From: Capitulum mitella
Lineage: Eukaryota; Arthropoda; Thecostraca; Pollicipedomorpha; Pollicipedidae
DNA: 64,000 nt
Direction of reading: 5' to 3'
Assembly (NCBI GenBank): GCA_030062745.1
Contig: CP099841.1
Location: 20,091,398-20,155,397 of the forward strand
Shown here: piece by piece, positions 1 through 13,260 of the stretch
How positions within the stretch are numbered: position 1 is the first letter of the stretch
Layout of the letters: every line of letters starts with the position of its first letter
The notes under the pieces: generated by a model
Seen by the model: the letters and a program-made list of their open reading frames with translations, nothing else
The model's database searches: none
What the model was told of the DNA's origin: nothing
Position numbers and translations under genes: made by a program

Positions 1-2058
1 TCGGAATCTGCCAAGAGCCCTGAGGACCAGAACGTCGTCGGTAGGGGTCCATGCAGTACTGCCAAGTCTAACTGGAGACCAGGTTTCAGGTCCGGATCAA
101 GCTCTGCCCATTTGTGTGGGCGGTTTTCCCACAGCCGTGGTCGTGACGTACAGCGGCTCACATGCGAATCCTCAGAAGCATCAGCGGATGTCGGAAAGAC
201 GTCAACTATCGGTTGACGTCTTTGAAAAAAACATACATTCACATCCTGGCCAAAAGGCGTTCGCGAGTCGTGACCGCCGTCGTGACCGCCGCCGTGAGCT
301 GTGACGGCTAGGTTCAGCAGCTGGCGAGCCAGCAACAGTCAGGCGTCGCGGCGGCGGCCGCGCCGGGAAGTTTCTGAGCTGCCGGGCTGCCGGGAAGCTG
401 CAGGATTGCCGGCGCCCGCCAGCTGATCCGCCACAGGTAATCGCGGCTCAGCCACGTCACACACGTCAAAGTACGTCACGGCTCGGCGGCGCCGAGCCGT
501 GACATTCCGCCGAACAGGATTGGCCGGCGGCGGTGAGCGGTGCCGGGCGGAGCCGCGCCTTCTGGCGGCGCACCGGACGACCGGCAGCCGGGCTGGCACG
601 CTGCCGGTGCGTGGCCGGGTCACGGACAGGTGGCCGAGCCTCCCGCACGCGCAGCACTCTGCAGGCAGGCACGCTGGCGCCGTGAAGAGGTGACGATGAT
701 GCGTCTGTGGCGACTCTGGCAGCGAATGAATTAAGTTATTGTACAAGGTTAAAATTGCGGGATAGTTTCCGCCTTCTGAAGGCGGGAGCAAGACGCTGAA
801 GAAGTCTGTCTTGCGGCCTTCTGATGTCTTCTGCCTTCCTTGTGACCCTCTGACGGCTCCTGATATCCTGTGGCTTCAGAGTCCTTCTGAACTCTACAAA
901 CAGTACGTAACACTGTCTACTCGTGGATCATTTATAGCATGGTCAAAACGTCATGAAATGGCAAGTTAACGAAAAAGTATAATGAGCCTGGCTCGTGGCT
1001 ATGCAGGTACTACTGAAGACATCGCCCTACAGAACGGAGAAGGCATTTTATGGAACTTAATAACCACTGCAGTGCCGACATACGCAACGACACCCCGCTG
1101 TCACTAGTAGGTGTGAGTCGAGTCATCTCGCTGGGAACCTTGCACGCTTTACCTGCTGCTGCTGCGACTGCTGCGACCTCCTCGTTTCGTATGAGCGCCA
1201 TTTGGTCGGTGCTGAGGACAAGCCGGGGAACCTCTATGGAGATTGGGGGTTCAACGTGATTTTTACCTCGTTTCTTTCCATGTAACATTCCATTTCATTC
1301 CATTCTTTCCATGTAATGGAGTTTATGTAAAAGCTGCTCAAAGTTGGGATGGAGGCAGCTGCCCCCTTCCCCTGCCCCCCCCCCCGGGCTCCAACACTTC
1401 TGGTGCTGGTATTCGACCGCACGAGATAACCTGTTGTTGGAAAATATTAATTCTTTAAGCCGCAACCACCTACCAAGACATTCGAGTTAGCTCTCACACG
1501 CGACGTCCCTCGCTTTCATGGCCCTGATGGCCTTGAGCGGTAGCTTTGCCTGCATCGGGTGCAAGCTTCCACCAGTTCTCATCCACGTCCGTCTGTTCGC
1601 CATGCCAAGGGATTTGCATTGGCTGGCACTGGTAACCGTTAACGAGCCAGCCGGTTCCCTCGGGATTGCGGCGTCATCGTCGGACACTTAGCGGCGCGCG
1701 CCGTGGCTTCCAGACGGTCATGTCGTCGTGGCCTTGCCGAAGAGAACCTTTCGCCGTCGATGATTCGCGCCCCGACGCCGGCGCGTAGCCGCGAGTACGA
1801 CTGTTTGGCGCCGTCGAACCGCTGTCAGCGCGACGGCCGGCGTCAGTTGGCGGCTGATTGTCATGCGGCAGCTGTCGGCCGAAGGTCGGCGCGTGGCTCC
1901 TCATCCGATAAACAGATTCTGCCGGCCGGACACGTGTAGGCGGCGCGCGGTGAAGAGCAGCCTCCAGTGTGAATATGGCGATGGCTCATCTCGACGCTGT
2001 ATGGCGCTGACGGCTATCGTTGGAGGTCTGGCCGGCAAGGTCCGGAAACCAGACAATG

Positions 2059-2059
<1 letters not shown>

Positions 2060-2103
<44 letters not shown>

Positions 2104-2121
2104 ATGTGTGTGTGTGTGTGT
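2060..2121. repeat. Compound (TA)n(TG)n microsatellite
   Basis: A TA run of about 33 bases is followed by a TG run of about 28 bases interrupted once by TATG. The matching site in copy B (46711-46761) has only the TA part, so the TG tract was gained or lost after the copies separated. Confidence 0.95.
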
Positions 2122-3721
2122 ATGAGGGGCGACGGTTATCAGGTGACAGTTCGTATCAAGAATTTGGTGCCATTTTTTTACCCCGGAAAAAGGCACCTAA
2201 AAAGCAATCCACAATATGAATATTAGGGAACAAGAGACGGACGGGACAACGAGGTTGTTACTGAAGTTCAATGCGCATTAAGATTTAATGCACTCAACGA
2301 GCAGTTTCTATCAACGCCCTTCTCGAAAAGAGGATTGTTGGGGAAATGACATAAATTTTTAGCAACATCAACAAGAAATGCGAGAGAGTCTCAAACTGAT
2401 ATAGCTATGGATGCCTTACGAGAACATACGGCGATCGCGTAATCAGCAATTTACTGTCAGCTGTCAGCCGTCGTGATGCCCCGTAAATACAAGACGTCAC
2501 TGTCTGATTGTCCTGTCGCAGCTTAATCGAAAACTCTCCATTGCACAATATGCACTCAGAATGCACTATTCCATCGCAGAAGCGACGTTTCTGCAAGGTC
2601 TTCCTGCTTTTATAGTGTTAAGCTTTCTAAAATTCTTGCAAGAGTATTTGGCAGATGCTTCACTGCAGAAAAACACCCATACTCCTCAATCGAGCTGTCG
2701 GAGTTTTTGTAAGAGAGAGGGGCAAGGCTAAAAGAAAGCGCTTTGTACCACTGTTACCATTCTATTACAAACATGGAGAAATTGACCCTATCGAATAACA
2801 TACTTGAAGAACTGCAAAAATGCTTTTTAATACTTTTTAATTCTGAAAATGTTTTGTCCTTTAAACAAATATGTTGCAATAAAAGACCAATTTTTGGAAA
2901 CCTATGGCATAGGGGAAGCCAGTGGGGCTCTCCGACCCCTTCTGACTATGCTACTGGTGCTTCTAGTGGTTTAAGTGTCAGTTTTCCTTATTTAACCAAT
3001 ATGTCTACGGTAATTGTGGCGTTTAACAGGACGCTGCAACAAATCAGACACCATCTGAGATCCTGGAAACAAACAAGTTAGCTTCCAAATGCTACGAGGA
3101 ACCCATTTTTTGCTGCTGCAGTCTCAGTGACTGTTGGTAACGCATGTTGAGTCGCATTTTCCCTGAGTTTCCCATCCTATTTTTGTATTCTGTGTGGCGA
3201 ACAAGAAGCCAGGGGAGTTGCATTGCAACATACTGATCACAATTCGGCTTCCGAAACCGTTGTTTTTGCGGCTTGTAGCGGGATCCTGCAAATTCCTGTC
3301 GTTTTTTTTATTTTTTATTATAATCCTCTACCCGTTAACCGGTAGGCAGAAGTGCTCTTCCATGCCCGTGTGACCCAGTTGCGTTAAATATCATGGTTTC
3401 CACAGTACTTCAAGAATCACTTCGGATCACACCACTCCCCGCTGTTCTTTTTTCCATAAATCTACTCACGCTATGATGACAGTTAATGATGGGCCTCGCG
3501 AATCGGGCAAGCAGGTAGCAAGCATCAGTAAGCAAAGAAGCATTGCGATCAGTCAAAACATAACTAGTCTGATCACAAGAACTGCGTCCCCACAATATAA
3601 TGTAACACTGCACTTCCGTTATATGTTTGCGCGCAACAATGTAATTAACTGAATTTATCAATAATTTGTTATTATACTATACTAAATAAGTAACGGAAGG
3701 GTATATTATTTTTCGCATGTG

Positions 3722-3722
<1 letters not shown>

Positions 3723-3808
<86 letters not shown>
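3723..3808. repeat. Compound (CA)n(TA)n microsatellite
   Basis: About 43 bases of CA repeat lead into about 43 bases of AT repeat, then the motif cagtgtaacatgtgcacaag. In copy B the CA run is shorter and the AT run plus the following motif occurs twice. Confidence 0.95.
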
Positions 3809-3811
<3 letters not shown>

Positions 3812-6800
3812 TGTAACATGTGCACAAGGAAGGTAGCTAGCAACACGAATGGAGTTGATTGCTAGATTTTTGGGGGGTGGTGCCAAGGCAACCGCAAAGT
3901 TTAATCTAGCACTCGTGAATGTGTCATCTTTCATCATAATGCAATCTATTGATTTTATATTTGCGTATTCTGACATGATTTGAGGAAACGCAATGCATCA
4001 TACTAAAAATAATATTCATTGGACTTTCGACGGTACTCTGGGAAGGCAGGTCATACACTTTTATTGGTTTAGAGCAACATCGGAGCCAAGAAACCATAGC
4101 CAAAGATGTTATCGGTATATTTATCTACCTACATCTCTTTTTTGCTCTTTCCCTCACAGTTTCTTTAATGGCTACTAAGATGCATGCTATGTCGAAGACC
4201 TCAATGACGGCACAAAACGTTCGCATAACTCTTCTCGACAGCAAACTTTGTCTTTGGCGTCGCAAGATACCGACACATTTTACAAATGTGTCAGTATACC
4301 GACGCATGTTGCAAATGTAGCGCATCATGCCCAAGAAACGTGAAGCGGTGGTGAATATGAAGGAAGTTAGTTTCAGGCACGATAAGCAGTCTTAAACCCT
4401 GTGTCGGGCACCAGAATAAATCCTGCGACGAACAGCACCTGCGCGGCATAGATTTTTTCTAAGTTGCGCGTATTTCAAGCGATTACAGATGTCTCCAAGG
4501 AATTTAATTACGCCCGTGTTTATCTCCGGTAGCTTTTCTACAAGTTAGCCGACCGCGGCCGAGAAATCCCTTACCTCTTGCATGACTGCAAACCGAAAAG
4601 AAAACATGTCAAAAGAAGGGCTTTATCTAATCTCATCCCAGCTTCTGTCAAGGATTTTACACATCACAGAACTGCTGGTTCTTCATTGCAGCTGTTGAAT
4701 AGGTGGTTTGAATAACATTTGTTATGTCCGGTGGTGCGGCAGTCCTTTCATCTTCTCTGCTTATCGCAGCTTCTAAACAGGAACTATTAATAACCACAGT
4801 CCAAGGCCTCAAATGAAAGGACCTTGCCGAAATGCTCAATGATTCCGTAACAAGCAATAAAGATTTTTTGACTGAATTCAAATGCCTCCTTCCGATTGCT
4901 GGCTTGTGCGATTGAAACAACTACATCCTTGTCCTAAAGCATAACCATGCAGAACTGAAAAACAGGAGTAAAAGCCACAAACGCCGCAGTGGAGTGCCCA
5001 CTAAACGATAAGCAACAGCTTAATTTCATCTTCGAAAATCTTTCATTTGTAGGTATTCAAACGGGACTGCGTGGTTTGGAGGAGTTGGTGACTGAGGCAC
5101 AAAGTATCCAGCTGTGCTATATAAGGCCTTGGTCGGTAGGTCGCCGAGACGCACGATTGATAAATACGAGAGAACTTCCTCTCACGCATGTTGAATATTT
5201 TGAGCCTGTTTGCTACGTGCGCAGTGCAATGTAATGCAACGTAATGATGCAACCTAACGCACTCCCAATGCAATGAAATGACGTTTGTGTTGTTTCTTCC
5301 GGCTGAAATTCAAGGATTTCACTCAGGACAATTGCTTTGTGCCAAACGTACATGATGTACAGAAGATCCATGAAACAGCATTAAGGTCAGCCGGCAACCC
5401 AAAGCGATTTTCAGATTCCGTAACCGCAAGGTCTCAGCAAAGGGAAAGATGTAAATTTCCACGACGGCCCCACTCCTAAATCACGAATCTGCAATGGCCA
5501 ATCCCATCGATGCCAGGCTGTATGCAGCATGCGGTGCCGGGAGTATGCAGCTCGCTCGCGAGGCGGCCTGGTGGCGTGCATCCTCACCCGGAGCCCTTCG
5601 AATTCTCAGATGCGGTCATCGAAGTGCGGCTCTCCTGAGCGCATCCAAGGCCGCGGATTCTTCATGCCTTGCAAATCACTGTTTCGCGGCACGATCGGCC
5701 CGGGTCAGCGGGTCACGCCAGCGGTACCCGCTTTGCAAGCGCCTCTGACGAATGGGCAGGCCAGTTGGGACGAACGTCGCAGGTGCCCCTTGCTGGCATT
5801 GCACGGGTCTGATGGCAGGAGGCTTAGTCATTTCGGAATGTACCCGGCAGATTTCTAATGGAATGGGTGTTTCTTTTGCTACGCTGATAGCTAAACTGTG
5901 AATGGTTTGTGAATGGCCTCCATTAAAAGTTTCCGGAGTTAAATAATTTGTGGATGTGCTTTGCGGTTCAAAATGGTGAGAAAAATTAAAGTTAAAGCCT
6001 ATAAAAATGTAAGCACGTGCCTCACTGCGCTGAGCATTTTAAAGGGATTTTAAATATAATGATGATACAATCAGTTTATCCCCCCAAAGAAAAAAACATC
6101 ACGCACATTTAATGGGCCCCAGGATTTGTGTCGTATGTACACATGGAGGCTTTCACTCCCAGTTTAACCAGGGCCGTCATGGCGCTCTTGCCCGTACACG
6201 CCGTCATGGGACAGGGTGTCTGACCCCCCTTCCCCCACTGAAATCCAAACTAATGGCGATTGAGGACTGAAAGTAGCACCATCGGATAGGCTCGTTTTCG
6301 GACGTTTGAAAACCACCCTGTTTGGTCAACGTCGCACCTTATATCTTCGGTCAGGTCAGGTTAAATGGAGGAATGTAAAGGCTTATGGGCTTTGGCGACC
6401 GTCACTTTTTTACCCGCTTGTAGGCTTTCATCGTGTTAAGAACCTGAATATGGTTCAGTCATATACTAACTTCATAGGTATGTGATACGACGCAAGATGA
6501 AAGACACCCAAAAATCATCGGGGGTCGGGTCAGGTCATGGTTTTCGCTAATGGTTATGCGCGTGGCGCGGCGGGACGGTGGCCAACGGACTCAAATTTCA
6601 ATATCTGAGAAAGTCACTGTCCGATGAAAAAAATAAACAAATAAATAAACAACAGTCGAATCGCTGATCACGTTTGGAGAGGTACTGTGACTTCCAAAAA
6701 CATAAGTTAGTCGCCCAAAAGATATTTTAAAAAATTAATTAAGAAGTCAAACTAACCCCTTTATAACGGGGTGCGTTGATTCCCCCATTTACGTGACGGG

Positions 6801-6821
6801 CTTTACAAAAGGGGTGCTACA

Positions 6822-6874
6822 AGGGTGGTGACTGATGGTGCTACAGGGGTGGTGACGGGCACCACCACCCCTGC
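6822..6874. repeat. Short direct repeat with hairpin
   Basis: The phrase ggtgctacaNgggtggtgac occurs twice in tandem. The second copy is followed by an inverted match: CAGGGGTGGTG pairs with CACCACCCCTG and could form an 11-bp stem. It is kept in copy B at about 51530-51591. No function can be assigned. Confidence 0.7.
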
Positions 6875-7782
6875 AGGTAACGTGCAGAAACTCCTGGTCA
6901 TATGTTCGTGCTTTACTCCTTTACCTACCAAATGCGGTAAACAAAAATGTCCTGCAAACAACACTCGATTATATTTGTTTTTGTATCATGGAGACGTCAA
7001 CAGCGATAAAACACATCTCGCGGCCATTGAGTCCCCGGCCATTACGGCCATTAAGTCGAGTCAAAAACCCTAATATTAGAGTATAGGTATATTTTCCGGG
7101 TTTTTCTTACGTCATTTTGTAGTCGTGATGCAGTGGAATCTGACCTCATTATCACTACCATGATGCCTCTTCAACGACATTAAGTGTTGCGATATTCGAA
7201 TAACAAGAGTTTCGATTTGAGATCAAAATAAACAAGGGCAATGACGAAATCGCCGTAATTTTCCATCGTCGTTTTTTTGGTCGCACAAGGAATATTGTGA
7301 CTGTTCTTCTTGTGGATGCAAAATACAACATGTTGCGGCCTTCAACCTTAAAGAGCTTTGGCACACTCGAGTGATCTTCTGATTGATGTCTTGTTTGTCG
7401 ATCTGTTTTGGTGTTTTCGATTTGACATGGTGAATTTATCAAATACGTCGGCCTACTTTTCAGCGTCACGAAAACAATGATGCTCTCGAAATGCACTGGC
7501 AGAATTTGTGTATCAGACAGCAGGGGTGTCGATTTATATTTTTTGGGGGGAAGCCCCTGGCCCACCCAGTTTTAATTTGGGACCCTCCATTGTTGGTTTG
7601 GTCCCCCCCAATATTTCATGCCGGTTTTAAAGGGGAATGAGTAATAATAACAAAAAGAACGGCCGCAGTAGATAAAAAATGGGCAGAAAGTAAAGCATAA
7701 AGTCTAAAGCGATGTATCTATCTTTCTCTCTGCAGCAAGTAAAGGATTTAGTCCAAAGCGATATATCTATCTTTTTTCAATC

Positions 7783-7823
7783 TTATATATATATATATAT
7801 ATATGCATATATATAGATGTGTG

Positions 7824-7868
<45 letters not shown>
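7783..7868. repeat. AT microsatellite, interrupted
   Basis: TA repeats are interrupted by GCATATATATAGATGTGTG and then resume. Copy B (52484-52568) has a more interrupted first half and a similar second half. Confidence 0.9.
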
Positions 7869-7871
<3 letters not shown>

Positions 7872-9300
7872 TACATGCATGAGGATAAATGCATTTTTAT
7901 CCGATAAGTAATAAAAAACTTACATATTTCCTTTGGTCAAAATAAAGTGGGCTAAATCCGTTGAGAGACCCACATTTGGAAGGAGGTTAGGTTGTCGGAC
8001 CCGCGGCTCCCCCCCCCCCCAATCATTTACAGATATCGACATCCCTGTCAGGTTGCAAATATTTCACAAGTAGTTTGAGCCAGTGATGTGTTTTTGGACG
8101 TCCCAGCTAGCACAATTTTGCAAATACCTCGAACCCGTTTAAATCTTCTGAGAGCCTCAGCTGTGGCAAAATACGATGAAACGTCAACAATGTGAAGTAT
8201 CCCTTTAAGTGAGGCAAATACTTATGCGGTCGTCGAGTATCAGTTTCGAGCTTGTGATGGTCGACGTTGAGTGTCATTGTGAAGACCATAGTGACTGGTT
8301 AAATTGGCAGACGCTTCTGGGACTTTCCGCGACCAAGGTCGAAAGGGAGTGCTGTGGTAGGCGAGGAGACCCATGTTGCAAACTCAGGGATACTGAAGAC
8401 AGTTCTACCTCGAGGATCAACAGATCCTTAGATTCTCGAGGTTCAGTTTGTTCCGATATTCTCTCCTTTTTTAGTAGTCTATCCAAAGCCTATTAAAGTG
8501 GGTGGCATCGGGATCAATGGCCATGCCAAGCTAAGTTTGTTACGCGCGCTATGGTTCCGCGACCCGTGTCCTTCCAAATATGAAATAATTTGCCCAGACG
8601 TCAAGCCAGAAGGTTCCATGCAATTCCAAATCACGGCCAGCCAGCAGCTGGCTGGTCTGTTCGGTCTCTGGCCAAACACCGCGGGCCGTTCTGGAGCTCG
8701 AACCCAATGCACCCCAAACGCTGCACTCCTCCTTATGTACCACATCACGGCTGCAGGTAGATTTCAGACGTTAACTTCGGAACTTCAAATGTGTAGATGG
8801 TAACTCAATAAGACTGTAGTCGTCTTCAAAAACATCGGCAGGAAGGCGCGAAGGGTCTCTCCTGACGTTTCTCGACTGCGCTACAGCGCAATCAAGACAT
8901 CGCTTTAAAATGTGTCGATTACAAGGACATTATAATGCAACAATTGGTTAAAAGCTTAACATTTTGCATGAATGCGCAGCCATGCTTTTTAATGTCGTTT
9001 ATCCTCCCTAGGCCACAGAGACTCAACCGTAGCCACCAAGCGGTGAAGAGCGCCTGCCTAGGGCTCCTGCTGAAGAGCATTCAACATTGATTTCCGCCTC
9101 ACCATAGTACGTAATGACTCAAAGTGAAATTTCATCAGAAATACTAGTGGAAAGACGTGTTTAGACGGATTTGCACACTGGACAATTCAGAGCTCAACAG
9201 CGACTGGAAGGACGCATTAAAGAAAATGTGGCGGAAATGTCATTTCTTCCTTTGTATCGGCATTACTATGATTATACTGATACATGATAATGATAAAACA

Positions 9301-9342
9301 GAATACAGTACAATGTAATACAATGCAGTACAACGTAATACC
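9301..9342. repeat. 10-bp minisatellite, about four units
   Basis: Four successive 10-base units of the type gtaataYaRY follow one another with one or two changes each. Copy B has the same array at about 53993-54034. It is too short to say more. Confidence 0.7.
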
Positions 9343-9699
9343 AAACAAATACCACGCGGTCGTGTCGCACTCATAGCGCACGTTACTTTTGCCACACAAT
9401 CATTCGTTTCTTGAAATGGCGCGATGGATAGGGGTCTGAGTCCATGCAACGACCTCTCCCTGGCACAAGTCGCGGTCCGTAACAGCACCCCATCAAACCA
9501 TTCGGACCAGATCTAAATAAAATACGAGTAAAAGATACAGTATAATAAAACAACCACACTTGCGCTGTAAGCCACAGTTGTTAAGAAAGGAGATCTTATC
9601 AGTGAGAAGCCAGGAAATGGCCGTGATTGAGCCCAACTGAGCCCAGGTATGAGTTGCATAAATCCGATTTGCACCCGTGGCACCCCGTTGGCCTTCATT

Positions 9700-11445
9700 T
9701 TAAGCTATGTCCAACATGGGGGATTGGTGTGGAGTGAGCATGCATTATATTTATTCAGAGACAGTTCGTAAAATGTGATATATGCATTAGCTTACGACTT
9801 CACATTGCCATGGCTTACGCTGCATTGACAAACTCCTTTTTTCGAAACTGTAATTGTGTTATGCGGACACCTACACTAGAAGTCTGAAGGCGTTGGCTTG
9901 CGATTTTGGAAAAAGGAATAAGCAAGGTGGGCCAGGAAAGATCCAGTTACGAAACCATAAGGATTAAGATGTTATAGATGATGCAATGAGTTTGGATCGT
10001 ATCCCAGTCAGTATTTTCTTTTGGAATAATGCCTTTTCCGAGTTCGCGTGACCTTCATCCACACACTGATGCTACGAGATGGCGAAAGTGTGCGGTGTGT
10101 GATATTATGTCATGACAGGTGTGCGTAAATCCCCCATGCCTTCATGGCCTCATCAAGGGCCATGTAAATCACCCAAGGCTTCGTAAAAATCATCATGACT
10201 GGTGCTCAGGTGCTGGTAGGACCAGAGCCATTTTGAGGAAATCCGTTTCCATGCAACACCATGTGGTTTATGACATTGTCCAAATTGACATGTGGCCGCC
10301 GGCTTCCTTAGCTTTTGGACTCGTCCACCTATGCCATTGGCTGTTCAGCACTCATATTTTTGCAATGTTCCAAACACAGCGTCAAACTGCGCAACAAACG
10401 ATTTGTGGGACTCGTTTAGCGACTTTTTGGTGCAAACACCAGTGTTTGCAGGCATTTTATGGAGCTGATAGCTCCAACGTTAAAACATGCATTGTGCATT
10501 AGGCGGAGTGGTGAAAAAAGCTCTCAGATTAGAAGTGAAATTATCATGATAGTTTAGCTTCCTTTAGTTTATTTGGTCGTGGACAGGACAGCCCAATTAC
10601 ACGTGAAGACATTAAATAAGAACGTGAACAACATACAACAACATATAACAACAACAACATACGCAAAATTCGCAATGATAAACACCCGGCCAAATTGTGA
10701 TATATAACGAAGGTTATCGATTCACATATAAAATGAGTCAATGCCACTTGGAATTGACCTGTAATGCCCATTTTTCATTCGCAATATCATGACATATTTA
10801 TATCATGTTTTTGAAATTATGAAATCTGAATTTGGAGGTGGCCGTCTGTCGTTCCTTTAAGGGCCCTGTTTGCTATTTTTTCATGACCTCAAATCTGAAC
10901 ACGAATTTTTGTAAGTCTTTTGAAAGCATAATTTTCAGATTCTCCGTATGCTTCTTGATTATAGATGCGATTTATGTGATGTTATCCTGTACAATGAAAC
11001 GGCTTCTCTACATTTCTGATATACATTATATGCATTTTTTTTTTATTTCAAGATACCCAGTCGTAACGCCATCTATTGAACGGAAGAGCAATGCGCGCAC
11101 CAAATGTAGTTTCGTGGCTACTGAGGCCTGCCCAGGGGCTCCACACGCGCTGAAATGGAACTATGGCAGCTTATCTCCATGGTTCGAAGTCGGTGAGGAG
11201 GGTAGCGTGCCCCACAAATCTTACGGCATCAGCTTTACCCCCCTTTCCAACTAGTCTTACGGGATCAAATACCACCTGGTAAATGTTTCAGCTGATCCAA
11301 AAACGAAAGTTAGATTAAAGGACTTGAAGTAAGCTAAACACGTAATTTATTGGATGGGAACTCTGTATTAAAAAAGGTTCTGAGCTAGCTTTATTTGTTT
11401 CGTACACATGAAAGCTATAACCAATCATTTGGCGCAGGCAATGAA
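9700..11445. other. Copy A stretch with no recognised gene
   Basis: The longest open frame is 10119-10502 on the plus strand, opening with GTG rather than ATG. It is intact in copy B at 54797-55180 with one residue changed. Copies here are nearly identical anyway, so persistence is not evidence of selection. Its product is Cys- and His-containing but has no motif I recognise. The divergence between copies drops at about 10040, inside this stretch. Confidence 0.5.
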
Positions 11446-12746
11446 CCCGCCCCCGACTGGAGGCTGGGCGGTTGGCTCTTAGGTTTTTCGACATTGCGAG
11501 AGAAGAAACAAACGCAGCGCCACGAAACTTCGTGTACCTTTTTCTTAATAATTTTTACGTCTTGTATCCAATTGTTGACTTCCAATCAAATAAGACGTCT
11601 GACCTAGGTCGGGTGAAGTGAACCTACGCTCAAAGACATTTAGTGCCCCGTAACTTTTTCGCAAAACATGATATCACAATAAAACTTTCAAGGATTAGAG
11701 GCTATGATAAATGCAACAAATATGCTATCTCGGATTTTCGGGAATGTCCGCGTCATTGACTTAACATCAAGCCCGTTTTCAACATAAATCGTCATTTTTT
11801 CGAACATTGGCGGAACTTTTTATAACAACTGAGTGAGGGGAGATCCAGACATACGTCAATGGGCATAGCTTCAATGACCGAACACCGATCTGAGGTCAGA
11901 TCAGGAATAACTGTTATGATTCAAAATGCACTGCCATCAAAATCGGCGAGGAATGACTCAGGCCAGGTGGAAAATGGCAGAACTGGCTTCCACAGCTGTA
12001 AATAACACGTAGAACGTCAAATAGAACGTCAAAAAGTTCCAAAAATTGCAAATTTTGGAAATGAACAGACTGTCGAGAATGAAGCTCCACCAGTTGTGTA
12101 GACTGATAACTACTCAATTTTTCAACATTTAAGCAACGAGAAACCATCACGAGAACTATTAGGATCAAGAAACATTTTGAAAGCCATATTTTGCGAAAAC
12201 AAAGGAACGATGAAATTAGTTCCCGTTGATTTCATTCCGCGTTCGTCTATGGCGCACATCTATGGTCTATATATCGTCTATCATCTATCATCTATGTCAT
12301 CTATCATCTCATGTCATCATGTCATCTATGTCATCTATATCATCTATCGTCTATGGCAACGGTGCGAAAATCGCTGTGTCTTGAATTCAACGTTTACTCG
12401 AACATATGAAACAAATCAGAGAAATTAGACGTGCGTCGGCATCTGCAGGCTTTTACCTATTCGCTAGTGCCTTTATCTAGACTTTATTAGTCACAGCCCT
12501 TCAGATCCAGGCCGCTTCTCGGTCTCATGCAGGAGGCTATGAGAAAACATGTTTAGGACGTAAATGGCACACATATCCGGAACTAAAAATGAGACCAGTT
12601 CCGAGCTCTTCTCATTGCAAGCTTTCCAGCGGTGTGCTTATTTTTATTGTGCAACCAACCGTTCGTGAGCTGGAGGGGGAACAGTCACCGACCACCCCTT
12701 CCCCCTAGTCGGGCGTGCATGGCGCCGACCGACAGTCAGGCGCAGG
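11446..12746 (-). mobile_element. Degenerate piggyBac-type non-autonomous element
   Basis: This 1.3-kb segment is the reverse-complement relative of the element at 42791-44007, along essentially its whole length. Its left end reads TGAA then CCCGCCCCCGACTGG. Its right end reads agg then CTAA. Both look like mutated forms of a TTAA target flanking CCC...GGG ends, the hallmark of piggyBac-superfamily insertions. It has no transposase frame, so it would have depended on an enzyme supplied elsewhere. Several AGGTCA-like motifs occur inside. A copy sits at 56123-57426 in copy B, so the insertion predates the duplication. The superfamily assignment rests on end structure and target site only. Confidence 0.6.
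12257..12356. repeat. Degenerate CATCTAT minisatellite
   Basis: About 100 bases consist of imperfect catctat / catctatgt units. It lies inside the TTAA-type element and is present in copy B at about 56937-57036. The related element at 42791-44007 lacks this expansion, so it arose within this lineage. Confidence 0.85.
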
Positions 12747-12759
12747 CTAAAACTGGATG

Positions 12760-13245
12760 CGTTGAGGACCTTGGTAGCTTTGCTGTTCTGACAAATACGT
12801 CAGGAAAGAAAACGAGGAAAATAAGACTGGTCTTTGAGCTGAAATTAGCAGAGAACGTAAAGAACAAGCCTTGGATCATGTGGCGCTGTATAAACTCAAA
12901 ACTTTATGTACGATCATCAATCGAAGACTTACAACGAGAGGAGGGATCCATGGCGAGGACAAAGCTGAAAAGGGCAGAAGAGCTAAGGAGGTTCTTTAGC
13001 TCAATATCCGCAGAAGAGAACATACACCAGATCCTGATCTTGCAGACCTTTTTCATGGACATCATACCGCAAATGTCGAACTCATTGTAGTTGAGACTCT
13101 GAGAAGGTAAAAGAACTTGAAGACAAACAACTCTCCTGAACATGAGAGAGGGAGCAGAACAGCTGAGTTACCCATTTATTGCTCTCTGCAGACTATCAAT
13201 GGAAAAGGGTGTATTCTTAGGTGATTGGAAAATTTTGTATGTCCG
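12760..13245 (+). pseudogene. LINE ORF2 fragment, linker before RT
   Basis: The frame ending at 13090 contains KLAENVKNKPWIMW, then INSKL, SSIEDLQREEGS, KAEELRRFFSS-like residues. This is the conserved linker between the endonuclease and reverse transcriptase of CR1/jockey-type LINE ORF2 proteins (general pattern: KLA-N-K-NPK-FW-Y-NSK, then FFSSVF). After the stop at 13090, weaker matches to the next region continue in shifted frames to about 13245: LKTNNSPE where LKTNKSPGPD is usual, and a DWK-like triplet. The 5' part and endonuclease are missing. It is dead: there are stops and frameshifts, and it stops near a TTAACCC junction at 13261. The expected continuation (NYRPVS, RT palm) appears at 18545. 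Confidence 0.7.
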
Positions 13246-13260
13246 ACACCTCAGCCATTT

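Larger units (their letters stand above)
1..9700. other. Copy A left part, no recognisable gene
   Basis: The first 2 kb is GC- and CpG-rich with several overlapping frames open by composition only; the rest is moderately AT-rich. Apart from the short repeats listed separately I see no gene. Frames that stay open in both copies include 5494-5748 and 5529-5858 on the plus strand and 7155-7565 on the minus strand. None shows a known motif, and several of the few differences between copies in the 5529 frame change the amino acid. That argues against coding constraint. A TTAACC(C) junction at 6164 resembles the piggyBac-type ends seen elsewhere, but no partner end was found. Confidence 0.6.

Noticed and set aside
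5494..5858. Two overlapping frames open in both copies, considered as a small gene
   Set aside because: Several of the few substitutions between copies change the amino acid, and no motif is seen.
10119..10502. 127-codon frame kept in both copies
   Set aside because: No ATG at its start, and the copies are almost identical here, so conservation is uninformative; no motif.
11170..11200. Possible tRNA B-box (ggttcgaagtc)
   Set aside because: No matching A-box or cloverleaf around it.
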